Below, one piece after another: positions 45,768 through 57,055 of a stretch of 64,000 nucleotides of DNA. The DNA is from Bolinopsis microptera. Lineage: Eukaryota > Ctenophora > Tentaculata > Lobata > Bolinopsidae. How positions within the stretch are numbered: position 1 is the stretch's first letter; each line of letters opens with the position of its first letter. Both the position numbers and the translations under genes were made by a program. Location: NCBI RefSeq assembly GCF_026151205.1, contig NC_087083.1:7168460-7232459 (forward strand), written 5' to 3'. The notes beneath the pieces were generated by a model. That model did not search any database and was not told where the DNA came from. It saw only the letters and a program-made list of their open reading frames with translations.

Positions 45768-46984
45768 TACTATTTAACATACTGAAAAAGAGTCACAAGA
45801 ACTTAGTTTAATCAACTACAAGTTTTCAGCTGACTACAATTAAAACAAGTAAAAGTTTCTGTTAAACTATCATTTACATTACATTCATCCACATTCAACA
45901 ACACGTGCCCACGCCCCACTGTTTCCTCTACAGTTTCTTACTGTAGTAAAGATGAGGTTGAATTCCCCAATAACTAGATCAAGGTTTTGACGTGTTCCAA
46001 ATTCCTCATCCATTACATAAGTTACATTACATCAGGTATAAATAAGCAAATGGATTCCGTAAACTCTGCAAGCATTCCCGCCCTTTTCGCGATTGTAAAG
46101 TGATTGTAACTTTATGATCTTGTCTACTTCACAATTGAATTGCTGTTATATTTTACTGCTAATAATGCGGATAACAGGTAATTTCTCACCAATTAGGTAA
46201 AGTATCCCAATATTGAAACAAGTCAGTAAGTACCTTCTGTGACAAAACATCCTAGCAGTGTAATTTCCACAACGTCCCCACAAATACAGCAAATGATGAA
46301 GAATTCCTCTCTTACATAATACCTATTTTAATATCAGAAGTTGAGAAGTACCGCCTGAATCAATTACCACCGTAATAGCCTTCAATTCTGTCTGCCACAT
46401 CCCCGTTTGTAATGGTTGCTGAACTGGAATGTGCTCATTTGAATTTGGGAAATGTTGGTGGTCCGACTTCTCATAATCCCTGATAATATAAAGGATAAAA
46501 GAGGATAAGAAAGATATTCCCAGTCCTACTGTATATTGATTGATATTAGCGCTGATCTGGAATATTAGTTACAGTGTTAATCATATTATATCGGGGGTGA
46601 AGGAAATTCAATAGGAATATGATAGAAGATTCTGAACTGCAAATTAAACCACGATCCACGAAGGAATGCATCTAATTGAAAATCTATTGTTGAATATGAG
46701 GTGAATTATTCAGATAATTATTAGCCGTCTCACTGACTAACTATTAACAGTGCTGAACAAAATATATACACTCAGTCAGTGAATATAGTGAATCTAGACA
46801 TAGTGAATATATTGAGTACACATCTCCAGGTAGCAACGTAATAAAATACATTACTTTACTAAAGTAATTACCTTTCTAAACGGATTAACACAGTATTGGT
46901 CTGTGCTGAACAACTCTCTTCCGTGTATCATTTGGGGAACCATATTCCCATATTATGTCGGAGTGTTACTAACACAGTATATAA
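45768..46984. other. No gene seen between the TSP1 exons and the GPCR
   Basis: I looked for further plus-strand exons of the TSP1 gene and found none that joined in phase. Low-complexity AT-rich DNA. Confidence 0.4.
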
Positions 46985-47180
46985 CTTACTTTTAGTTGTG
47001 TAGAACCTACTTTTAGTTGTGTAGAACCTACTTTCAGTTGTGTAGAACTTACTTTTAGTTGTGTAGAACCTACTTTTAGTTGTGTAGAGCATACTTTTAG
47101 TTGTGTAGAACCTACTTTTAGTTGTGTAGAACCTACTTTTAGTTGTGTAGAACCTACTTTTAATTGTGTAGAACCTACTT
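46985..47180. repeat. 21-bp minisatellite, about 9 copies
   Basis: Unit CCTACTTTTAGTTGTGTAGA plus A. Confidence 0.95.
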
Positions 47181-47209
47181 GGGTTGTTTGTTGTGATTTG
47201 TAGAAAGTT

Positions 47210-47215
47210 GGGGGT

Positions 47216-47250
<35 letters not shown>

Positions 47251-47271
47251 CGGGGGGGGGTGGGGGGAGGG
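47210..47271. repeat. Near-pure poly-G tract
   Basis: About 62 nt of G broken by three T, one C and one A. Strong G-quadruplex potential on the plus strand; the length may be an assembly estimate. Confidence 0.9.
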
Positions 47272-47590
47272 TTAAAATATAATTAGATCTTATTTTTAGT
47301 TTGTCTAATAAACAATTTCAATCTGTAAACATTGAACATTTTCTAACCAACGCAAATTTAAAATGAGATTTACCATCTCTTCGCTCTCCAGAATCTATAA
47401 AAAGCATCTGGAGAATTCGCTTGGAGCTTTGATCCTTGCCGTTGGCCTAAATCGGCAAAGTTTTCGTCCCTATTATATTCAACCACATCTTCTTTAACCT
47501 TAAATATTGCGAACTGTTTTACTAGTTTAATTTTACAATATATTAACTCAGGAAGGTCAGTAATTTAACACTCATTAATCATTATATAAA

Positions 47591-49452
47591 TTAAACTTTC
47601 TCTTGCTCAGTTTCTACGTTAGGAAAAACACAAAGAGGGTTTATCTGTACGTTTGACACACTTCTTTTATCAAAGATAATAGTCCCCAGTTTGCTAACCT
47701 CAAGGCTACCCTCCGCAACCTCACGGCTACCCTCTGCAACCTCACGGCTACCCTCCACAACCTCACGGCTACCCTCCGCAACCTCACGGCCACCCTCCGC
47801 AACCTCACGGCTACCCTCCGCAACCTCACGGCTACCCTCCGCAATCTGACAGTCTATAGTGAATTGTCTCCCCAGCTCGCTAACCTCACCAGTTCCCCTC
47901 CTCCTCAGTGTACTCCCACTCTTACTACTAACCCCACTCCTCCTCCTCCTCCACTTCTTCTTCATCCTCTCCCACGTCATCACAATAAACACCACAGGGT
48001 TCAGCACAGCCAGTGTCCTGGGGAACAAGTTCCACACCACCAACATGAGACCATGAGAAGGAGGCCCTGGGGAACTCCTCTGTATATCAACCTCCCCCGC
48101 TACCATCAGGAAACTCAACACTGTAACCCCAATGTTCATCAGCATTATCTTCTTACTCCCTGCTAGTTTCTGTTGTTGTATTTCTGTTAGGTCACGTGAT
48201 CTGAGGAGAGTTAATACTGACAGCAGGGAGGCAGTGATGGAGAGCAAGTAGTTGAGGTAGAAGGGTAGAGCTACAAGAGAGTAGAGGAGCTTGCCACCAG
48301 TTTGAACAGAGAGAAAGAGAGTCTGCGCGGAGACAATCCACAGAGCTTTATTCAGAGATAGGACGTAAGAGAAGAGGATGAGGAGGTAGAGGTGGAATAT
48401 AGCAGCGAGGATGTAGATGTAAAGTTTACGTATTCTGGTGAAAGGGAAACGTATCTTGATGTAACGTACTACTGCTAGTGTGACTGTGGCTAGGGAGGAT
48501 CCGCCCAGTCCTAGTGTTAACAGCATTGTGTAGATTATCTTTACTGGGTCCTTAGATTCTTCTTTTCTACGTAGCAGACACATCACATCTGAGGAGGTGG
48601 TTTTATTTGCTCAGGTTAAGGTCCTGTTTTGTTTTTAGATAAATATTACTCTCAATAACACTTTAGAAGGCTTTACAAGGCTTGATAAGGCTTGGCAAGG
48701 TCTACAAGAGAAGTTGATTAGAATTTTAGAGGTTAAAAGGTAGAGTTAAAACGCAAAAAAACCGCAAAATCTAAGGACGGTTAACACATACCTGAGGGAC
48801 ATACCTGAGAGACATACCAGAAGCACATACCTGAGCACTCCTCGTGTTGGTGTAGGATAAAGTTGTAGCCTGGATAAACCCCTGTAATACCCACCAACAC
48901 GTCAGTTGCTGAAACGGATCAGGTTCAGAAGAGTTACTACTAAAGTTACTACTAAAGTTACTGCTAAAGTTACTTCTAAAGTTACTACTAAAGTTACTAC
49001 TAAAGTTACCAACACGTCAGTTGCTGAAACAGTTCTGGTTCAGAAGAGGGAACCCTCATTGTGTATCTAGACAGGTACTTTCTTGAGATCTCCAAAGTTA
49101 TATAATTATAATACAGTAACCCACGTAACTCACGCAATTCACGTAATTCGTGTTAGAATTGCACAAAAACGTCAGATAATAAAGATATGGGTCAAACTTA
49201 GATTTCCTGAAAGTTTCGTAAAATTTCATCGATTACACAGGGCACTCCCTCTTTTTCACTGATATTGTCGAAGTGAGAACTTAGCAATCTGACTAACATA
49301 CCTGCTATAGAGCAGAAGAGGATGACAGAAAGACTCTTCCGTTCTCCTCTGTGATAGAGGATAACAATAGGGTTAAGAAGGAGTGCTAGTACTGATAGTG
49401 ATACCAAGAGGATACCAATAAGGAGGTCAACTGTCGGAGAGAAGAATGCCAT
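47591..49452 (-). CDS. Class A-type orphan GPCR, 3 exons, complete
   Basis: Exons on the minus strand: 49452-49302, 48908-48831, 48588-47591, phases 1 and 1, about 409 residues. TM1 holds LLLNPIVILYH (conserved Asn), TM2 holds ATDVLVG (conserved Asp), followed by HEECS with the extracellular-loop Cys of the usual TM3-ECL2 disulphide. TM3 ends TVTLAVVRYIKIRFPF: Val replaces the acidic residue of DRY. TM7 has AVLNPVVFIVM (NPxxY variant). The cytoplasmic tail starts with a basic cluster (KKKWRRRRSG) and then a run of a 7-residue repeat (REVAEGS) encoded by a 21-bp minisatellite. It signals presumably through a G protein at the plasma membrane; the ligand is unknown. The start Met is the first in exon 1 and lies just ahead of TM1, with no signal peptide, as usual for this class. 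Confidence 0.88.
47696..47842 (-). repeat. 21-bp coding minisatellite in the GPCR tail
   Basis: Seven copies of CCTCCGCAACCTCACGGCTA plus C (plus-strand reading), in frame with the receptor. Copies differ by single bases that change G/S or A/V in the repeat. Confidence 0.95.
48787..48843 (-). repeat. Four tandem 5' splice sites, 13-bp period, at GPCR exon 2
   Basis: On the minus strand the exon ends TGCTCAG and is followed by GTATGTGCTTCTG, GTATGTCTCTCAG, GTATGTCCCTCAG and GTATGTGTT: four GTATGT donors at 48830, 48817, 48804 and 48791. Confidence 0.95.
48895..49050. repeat. Duplicated acceptor/exon start of GPCR exon 2 around a 12-bp repeat
   Basis: ACCAACACGTCAGTTGCTGA and the following bases to GGTTCAGAAGAG occur at 48896-48930 (exon 2 start with its acceptor) and 49010-49047. 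Between them lie about seven copies of AAAGTTACTACT. Confidence 0.9.
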
Positions 49453-50140
49453 CTCTGTCAGGAGAAATTATTGTGGGATTAGTTCAGATTATGGGGGAAA
49501 GTTTGTGAAAATAAAACAACTCGGACTGATCAAGTTAGCAGAAATATTTGTAAATTTAAGAAAATAACAAGCGTCTGAACTCTGAAGAAGATGAAGGCAC
49601 TGTTTTTAAAGTGAACTTATATAAAGAATAAAGATAGATATCCCTAATCTCACACAAGAGTTAACTGACAGAAAGAGATAAGGAATTGATACAGGAACTG
49701 CTAAGAGAGACCTGACACACCTGTTACCTCCACGGTGAAATTAACCTACTTTTACAATAGAAATCTGGGTAATTGTCACGTGATGCCCTTATAAGGAGAA
49801 ACACTGATAATAATAATAATAACCTGTTGTATTGTTAGTAAATAGTAAGAGACATTAGTCCTGTCCACTATACTAGGTAGAATCACTAACAGGTGATCTG
49901 TTCTGGTGATCTGTTCAGGAGGGGCGACATTTTACAATAGGTCTCGCAACAGTCCTTTGTAATGTTTAACCTCTGTGAGTGACATTGGCGAGGGATTACC
50001 GCACCATTACCGAACGAAGTAGTGTAATATAATGAAACTTGTTCTGTAACATTGTGTAACATTGATAAAACTTGTTGTAAAGGTATGTGGTATCTGGATA
50101 ATGAAATATAATAAAAAACGGTATGTGATATCCGTTCTGT
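49453..50140. other. 5' flank of the GPCR, no further gene seen
   Basis: A short frame at 49886-50176 (minus) lacks any motif. CCTTATAAGG-like and TATAA elements exist but no promoter can be assigned. Confidence 0.35.
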
Positions 50141-50360
50141 ATGTGATAGCACTATTACTGCACAATTACCGCACAATTACCGCACAATTACCGCACCATT
50201 ACTGCATTATTACCGCACCATTACCGCACTATTAATGTACTATTACTGCACCATTACCGAACTATTACTGTACCATTACCGCACCATTACTGCATTATTA
50301 CCGCACCATTACCGCACCATTACCGCACCATTACCGCACTATTACCACACTATTACCGCA
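50140..50360. repeat. 11-bp tandem repeat
   Basis: About 18 copies of ATTACCGCACC/ATTACTGCACC units. Confidence 0.95.
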
Positions 50361-50589
50361 TATAGTTATGTAATATCAAGCTAGCTTTCAGTGCTGTTTT
50401 AATGAAACCTGTTCTGAAAGGTATGTGATATCTGGATAAATAAGGATGTGAATTGTGAATCTAATTTTGCTTGAGCATGAAATCCAGCCCTTCTCCGTCT
50501 CGCTGGCTAATATAGGTCATGTTAGCTATCATGAGTGACTGTACCTCGTAACTGCGTCACTCGGTTACCACGTGCCCGACAAACTGTGC

Positions 50590-50675
50590 CGTACTAAAGT
50601 TACTAGTAAAGTTACTACACGAGTTACTACTAAAGTTACTACTAAAGTTACTACTAAAGTTACTACTAAAGTAAT
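50590..50675. repeat. 12-bp tandem repeat
   Basis: About seven copies of AAAGTTACTACT, the same unit as in the GPCR intron at 48940-49010. Confidence 0.9.
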
Positions 50676-50814
50676 GTTACTACTGAATATTGTACAACAC
50701 TAGATATATAGGGTTAGAGAGAAAAAGGTACTGAAATATCAGCTAAAGTTGGAAACAGAGCTATTAAATAAAACAGTGTTATTAACGTAGTAATGAGGGT
50801 GAAGTCATCAAAAA

Positions 50815-52718
50815 TTAGGAACCTTACTTTTACTTTATACTATAAAGTGTAGAGATTAGTAACCTTACTTTTACTTTATACTAGAAAGTGTAGAGATTAG
50901 TAACCTTACTTTTACTTTATACTATAAAGTGTAGAGATTAGTAACCTTACTTTTACTTTATACTATAAAGTGCAGAGATTAGTAACCTTACTTTTACTTA
51001 ATACTATAAAGTGTAGAGATTAGTAGCCTTACTTTTACTTTATAAAGTGCAGAGATTAGTAACCTTACTTTTACTTAATACTATAAAGTGTAGAGATTAG
51101 TAGCCTTACTTTTACTTTATAAAGTGTAGAGATTAGTAACCTTACTTTTACTTTATACTATAAAGTGCAGAGATTAGTAACCTTACTTTTACTTAATACT
51201 ATAAAGTGTAGAGATTAGTAGCCTTACTTTTACTTTATAAAGTGTAGAGATTAGTAACCTTACTTTTACTTTATACTATAAAGTGCAGAGATTAGTAACC
51301 TTACTTTTACTTAATACTATAAAGTGTAGAGATTAGTAACCTTACTTTTACTTTATAAAGTGCAGAGATTAGTAACCTTACTTTTACTTTATACTATAAA
51401 GTGTAGAGATTAGTAACCTTAATTTTACTTTATACTATAAAGTGTAGAGATTAGTAACCTTACTTTTACTTTATACTATAAAGTGTAGAGATTAGTAACC
51501 TTACTTTTACTTTATACTATAAAGTGTAGAGATTAGTAACCTTACTTTTACTTTATACTATAAAGTGTAGAGATTAGTAGCCTTACTTTTACTTTATACT
51601 ATAAAGTGTAGAGATTAGTAACCTTACTTTTACTTTATACTATAAAGTGTAGAGATTAATAACCTTACTTTTACTTTATACTATAAAGTGTAGAGATTAG
51701 TAACCTTACTTTTACTTTATACTATAAAGTGTAGAGATTAGTAACCTTACTTTTACTTTATACTAGAAAGTGTAGAGATTAGTAACCTTACTTTTACTTT
51801 ATACTATAAAGTGTAGAGATTAGTAACCTTACTTTTACTTTATACTATAAAGTGCAGAGATTAGTAACCTTACTTTTACTTAATACTATAAAGTGTAGAG
51901 ATTAGTAGCCTTACTTTTACTTTATAAAGTGCAGAGATTAGTAACCTTACTTTTACTTAATACTATAAAGTGTAGAGATTAGTAGCCTTACTTTTACTTT
52001 ATAAAGTGTAGAGATTAGTAACCTTACTTTTACTTTATACTATAAAGTGCAGAGATTAGTAACCTTACTTTTACTTAATACTATAAAGTGTAGAGATTAG
52101 TAGCCTTACTTTTACTTTATAAAGTGTAGAGATTAGTAACCTTACTTTTACTTTATACTATAAAGTGCAGAGATTAGTAACCTTACTTTTACTTAATACT
52201 ATAAAGTGTAGAGATTAGTAACCTTACTTTTACTTTATAAAGTGCAGAGATTAGTAACCTTACTTTTACTTTATACTATAAAGTGTAGAGATTAGTAACC
52301 TTAATTTTACTTTATACTATAAAGTGTAGAGATTAGTAACCTTACTTTTACTTTATACTATAAAGTGTAGAGATTAGTAACCTTACTTTTACTTTATACT
52401 ATAAAGTGTAGAGATTAGTAACCTTACTTTTACTTTATACTATAAAGTGTAGAGATTAGTAGCCTTACTTTTACTTTATACTATAAAGTGTAGAGATTAG
52501 TAACCTTACTTTTACTTTATACTATAAAGTGTAGAGATTAATAACCTTACTTTTACTTTATACTATAAAGTGTAGAGATTAGTAACCTTACTTTTACTTT
52601 ATACTATAAAGTGTAGAGATTAGTAACCTTACTTTTACTTTATACTATAAAGTGTAGAGATTAGTAACCTTACTTTTACTTTATACTATAAAGTGTAGAG
52701 ATTAGTAACCTTACTTTG
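50815..52718. repeat. 41-bp minisatellite with an 882-bp higher-order repeat
   Basis: Units contain GTGTAGAGATTAGTAACC, TTACTTTTACTTTATACTAT and AAA; a shorter variant lacks part of TATACTA. Private variants recur at exactly 882 bp: CTAGAAAGTG at 50881 and 51763, AATTTTAC at 51421 and 52303, ATTAAT at 51655 and 52537. The array is thus two successive copies of an 882-bp block. Confidence 0.97.
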
Positions 52719-52739
52719 TGTAGACTTTTTATGTACCTG

Positions 52740-52885
52740 CTAGCTGGTTGGTTTTCACAATATCACGTGATAAAACCCAGCAATCTGATTGGTCTTCACA
52801 ATATCACGTGATACAACCCTGAAATCTGATTGGTCTTCACAATATCGCGTGATAAAACCCAGCAATCTGATTGGGTTTCACCTGA
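52740..52885. repeat. About 51-bp repeat with CCAAT and CACGTG, 3 copies
   Basis: Each unit has TTGGTCTTCACAATATC, ACGTGATAAAACCC and AGCAATCTGA (the third has CGCGTGAT). Confidence 0.9.
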
Positions 52886-53149
52886 CAAATATCAGATTGA
52901 TATATAAGATGTCAACCTGATCCTCTAATTAAAGTAATGTTGGTTTAAACAATAATGGTCCATGACCACACACTCAGGTTACACTACCATATAAGGGCAT
53001 GTTACCGTGGTAACACTACCATATAAGGACTAAAAACTCAGTTAGGGACCCCTCTATAACCCCTGTACCGTGTCCGATATCATGAGACTCGTTAGCCTTT
53101 TGTAGATCTGTGTTTCAGATCCTACTACTACATTTTATATTTTGTTTTG

Positions 53150-53335
53150 GTTATTTCCCTCTGTTTTCCCTCTGTTTTCCCTAGCTGTTTCCCCTCTGTT
53201 GACTGTTTTCCCTCTGTTTTCCCTCTGTTTTCCCTAGCTGTTTTCCCTCTGTTTTCCCTCTGTTTTCCCTCTGTTTTCCCTCTGTTTTCCCTCTGTTTCC
53301 CCTCTGTTTTCCCTCTGTTTTCCCTCTGTGTTTCG
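53150..53335. repeat. 11-bp pyrimidine tandem repeat
   Basis: About 15 copies of TTTTCCCTCTG. The Phe/Pro/Ser-rich open frame over it is an artefact. Confidence 0.95.
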
Positions 53336-53354
53336 TTCTTCAGGCCGTTATTTG

Positions 53355-53460
53355 ATAACTTAGTATATATACTAAGTTATCAAATATATATACTTGATAT
53401 CAAATATATATACTTGATAACTTAGTATATATATATACTAAGTTATCAAGTATATATACA
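53355..53460. repeat. AT-rich palindromes
   Basis: ACTAAGTTATCAA and TTGATAACTTAGT alternate around TATATATA runs, giving nested hairpins. Confidence 0.85.
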
Positions 53461-54411
53461 TATTATATGTTGGGTTTCGTTCATCTAATTTACTTTACTG
53501 CTCCGATATTTAAAATTGATTACGCATTTTATTTTACTGATTTTATTTTATTTATTTATACATAACATTTCATTAATGATTAACATTTAAATGTAACCGT
53601 AAACGTGTATCACTACCATATAAGGTAATGTTACTATGGAAGGCAATGTTACTATGGTAACACTACCATATAAGGTATCATAATTCATATCCTGGAAATT
53701 CTCTAGAGATCACCTCACAATGCACTACATATATGTCAGTGAATTTATACCAAAAATAGATATCTTCTCACCCCTAACATTGTTTTACTTTATTAATTTC
53801 ATTTATTTTGTTATCGTATATAAAATAATTGGTCAGTTGAGTTTCTTTTCCCAGTTTTCATCGTTTGTTCGTTTGTAATTTTGGAAAGATTCCAAGGATA
53901 GTGTTAGCTGTAGACCGATACAGGGTGGGCCATAATAGACTACACACTCTCAACCATTAAATGCCTCACCTAATTAAGTTACTTAAATTTGATCAAATGT
54001 CACCTTCTCAGGGCCTCTTCAGTGCCTTTTCACTCTTCAAGGTCTCTTCACTCTTCAGGGCCTTTTCAGTCTTTTGTTCTCCTCATTACCAGTCGTCTAT
54101 CATCTCTTGGTTACTAGATTATTCACTGATTGATATGGTAACAACAGATCTTTATTAATCACCATAGCTGTGCAAGTCACTTGGATTAAATTCAGACCTG
54201 CAAGTATTTTGCAAGATTTCGTAATCGCGTTGGTTAAGCGTCATGTTTATACTTAGCAACTTCAAAATCAAATCTGTTTCAATTCATCCCAACGTGTCAA
54301 GTCTCCAACCATTTTTCAGCAGAAGATGTTTGAAACATAACATAAACTTAAATAATTGACTTTACATATTCATTTTTATGTGGTACACACTACATACGTA
54401 TAAATATATTA

Positions 54412-55080
54412 TATACTAGTGTAACCCGGCCTACGGCCGGGATTTCACTGCCGCAGTTAAAAAGGGTAGGAGTAATTACCCGCTGAGTCAAAACCCGCAT
54501 TAGGTGACCCAATAGTTTCTTAAACAATAATCTCATAATCAGTTATTTCTTGTGGATAATTAAGTCATTATTAGCCATGAGGCACCACACTCCATGATCA
54601 TAAGGTCTGAACACCGAGTATTACACCTTATCACTCCCGTCTTGAACCGCTTTCTATTTTTATTTAAATCGTTATAGAAATTAACCCTTGTTAACTCCGC
54701 ACCACACCCGCATATTATATTTGAAAACACGCATAACGCTGTCTTATGAAAGTATGAAATCTCCCTACAGTTGAAACAAAGCGGCCGCAAGAGAGAGCTC
54801 TGATATTACGTGGGGCTAAACTAATTACGGTACATGTTATCCTCCTCGTTCTCTCTCCCATCCATTTATGTCACATTTCTGGAACAAAATCATCAATTAA
54901 ACCACTTACCACCGGCCGATTTTTTAAACAATTTGCTTATGGGCTTCGTCAGAGTTTTGTCGACACTATACCGAAAAAACCAGTCCCGTAACTTTTACCG
55001 TCTTTTTTGTATAACCGTTCGGAAATTTCAAACATACACACACACACACACACACACGGATTTCTTGGTTTTATTAAGGT
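54412..55080. repeat. Retroposon-like repeat
   Basis: Starts ACTAGTGTAACCCGGCCTAC with a CCCGGCC/GGCCGGG hairpin, and ends with an (AC)n run followed by GGATTTCTTGGTTTTATTAA, an end structure common in RTE-like or SINE retroposons. Frames inside (54560-54790 minus, 54834-55100 plus) have no domain. Confidence 0.4.
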
Positions 55081-55494
55081 TGATTAGGTGGATATTATAA
55101 CCACATTATATCTGCAAGGTCCTTCCCAAATCTTGCGGAGAAAGTACATCAATAATGAGTTTTCAGAACCGACCCCTCTTGGTTTAAATCAATTAAATCG
55201 TGTAATTACAGTAATTACAGCACCTTATCTAGTCTATCTCTTCGTCTCTTTTATCAACCAGGGAGAAAACACTTGAAAACCAACAAACACTTCATCTTAA
55301 ATTCAGCAAGTCACTTTCGCAAGAATGTTGGGAACATAAAACATCTTATATGGCAACACTACCATATAAGGTAATGTTGCTATGGAAACGTTACATCTTG
55401 TATATTAGTATGTGACTTAATCAATGTCAGATGTAAGCAGCTTATCAGTCAATTAAGGACAGTAGGGTGCTGGGTGAAGTTACCAACCAGCAAA

Positions 55495-55720
55495 CTGCAA
55501 ATGCCATCATGTGCCAAGATGCGAATGCTGCGAACTTGTCAAAGGCACCCATGAATTCAAAGTGAACGGCAAGAAGGTTAAAGCTTCCCCTTACCTGGAA
55601 ACTACCAGAGTTACAACATCATTTATCTGTTCCAATGTAGTGTATGCGGAAAGGCTTACGTCGGTCGCACTACTCGCTCTCTACGGGTTAGGACTTAGGA
55701 CTGGAGAACATAGGGTCAAA
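55495..55720 (+). pseudogene. Penelope-like element fragment (zinc-binding linker and GIY-YIG start)
   Basis: One frame reads PRCECCELVKGTHEFKVNGK, the Cys-rich linker found ahead of the GIY-YIG nuclease of Penelope-like elements. After a frame change near 55620, LFQCSVCGKAYVGRTTRSLR continues it: YVGRTTRSLRVR is the GIY-YIG core with its arginine. Only this C-terminal piece is present; no reverse transcriptase was found upstream. Confidence 0.6.
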
Positions 55721-56786
55721 TATTATAAACTTTTAAATTGTGATAAGGTAGTGTTACCATGGTAACATTACCTTATATGGCAGTATTACTATAGTAACAT
55801 TACCTTATATGATTTTATTACTTATTCAGCGGTACAGTTCCTGTATCAGTGCGGGTTTTCGCCCGCTTATCTGGTATCATTTATTAAGCAATTTGATATC
55901 ACAAATTTGATTAAGTTTGCAGCAAGTCTGCAATGTAGACTTAGAAAACGAGTTTAAATATATGATGAATCCAGTCTGCAGACTGCAGTATAATTAGTGT
56001 TTCATTGTGAACGAATGAAACACATCAGTTAAAACGAGTAGGAAGTGCTGATCTTAAATGTTGTAAATATAATTGTAAATATAATTGTCAAAAAGTAATG
56101 ATAAAAAACTGGGGAACATAAACTTAATGGCGGGAAAAATCACAATTACAATTACAGTTTTAGTAGTCTTCTTTCTTTGATTGTTTCCCTTGATTTTCAG
56201 ATAGCTTTGATAAATACTGTAAATAGCAAGCGAATTTGCTAAATTTCTGTTGACTCCATTTCTAAAAGATTTTTTTCTGCATGATATTTAAAATCAAATT
56301 ATAATTTACAACGTTAGCAAATCATGTTACTATGGTAACACTACCATATAATAAAAGGTCATAGGTTCAAGATGCACCATATTTAGTGTATCAGTAATCT
56401 ACAGCTCTAGGACACGTCAAATGTTAATCAGTTGTAAACTTAGGGTGTAATCCCCTGAAACCCTCAGAGTTGAAAACATTTTACAGTTCCTCAAGTTTAT
56501 TCTCTGATAACAGGTCTTACCCGTACAAGGTAGAGAAATGTGATGTTTCTGCTGCTAATATCACCTAATTATCACCTAATTAGTCCTGCCTACAATGTTA
56601 CTATGGTAACGTTACCTAATGTCTGCCACTTGGAGCTGCAACCTTGTGAAATGATTGGTTAAGATCGTTATGATTTTTCCTAGACAACATATTCCTCATA
56701 TCTACCTTATCTATTTCTATTATTAAATATTTATTAATGCTCCAATATTGTTCCAACCTTCCTGGAGATATTATAGAACGATTGTA
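55721..56786. other. No gene; scattered CArG/X-box repeat copies
   Basis: Copies of GTTACCATGGTAAC- and CCTTATATGG-like motifs at about 55752-55812, 56328-56350 and 56598-56612. No supported coding sequence. Confidence 0.6.
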
Positions 56787-57055
56787 TGGTGATGTTACCA
56801 TAGTAACATAACCTTATATGGTGATGTTACCATAGTAACATAACCTTATATGGTGCTGTTACCATAGTAACATAAACCTTATATGGTGCTGTTACCATAG
56901 TAACATAAACCTTATATGGTGCTGTTACCATAGTAACATAACCTTATAAGCTTATATGGTGCTGTTACCATAGTAACATTACCTTATATGGTGCTGTTAC
57001 CATAGTAACATAAACCTTATATGGTAGTATTACTGTGGTAACATTACCTTAGGTG
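56787..57055. repeat. About 33-bp satellite pairing X-box and CArG motifs
   Basis: Seven exact copies of GTTACCATAGTAAC plus one variant alternate with about six CCTTATATGG. The first fits the RFX X-box consensus GTNRCC-AT-RGYAAC; the second fits the SRF CArG box CC(A/T)6GG. More copies are dispersed at 52987-53028, 53610-53675 and 55350-55815. Confidence 0.9.

Noticed and set aside
50815-52718. CRISPR-like array
   Set aside because: The repeats are contiguous, with no unique spacers, and the setting is eukaryotic; it is a minisatellite.
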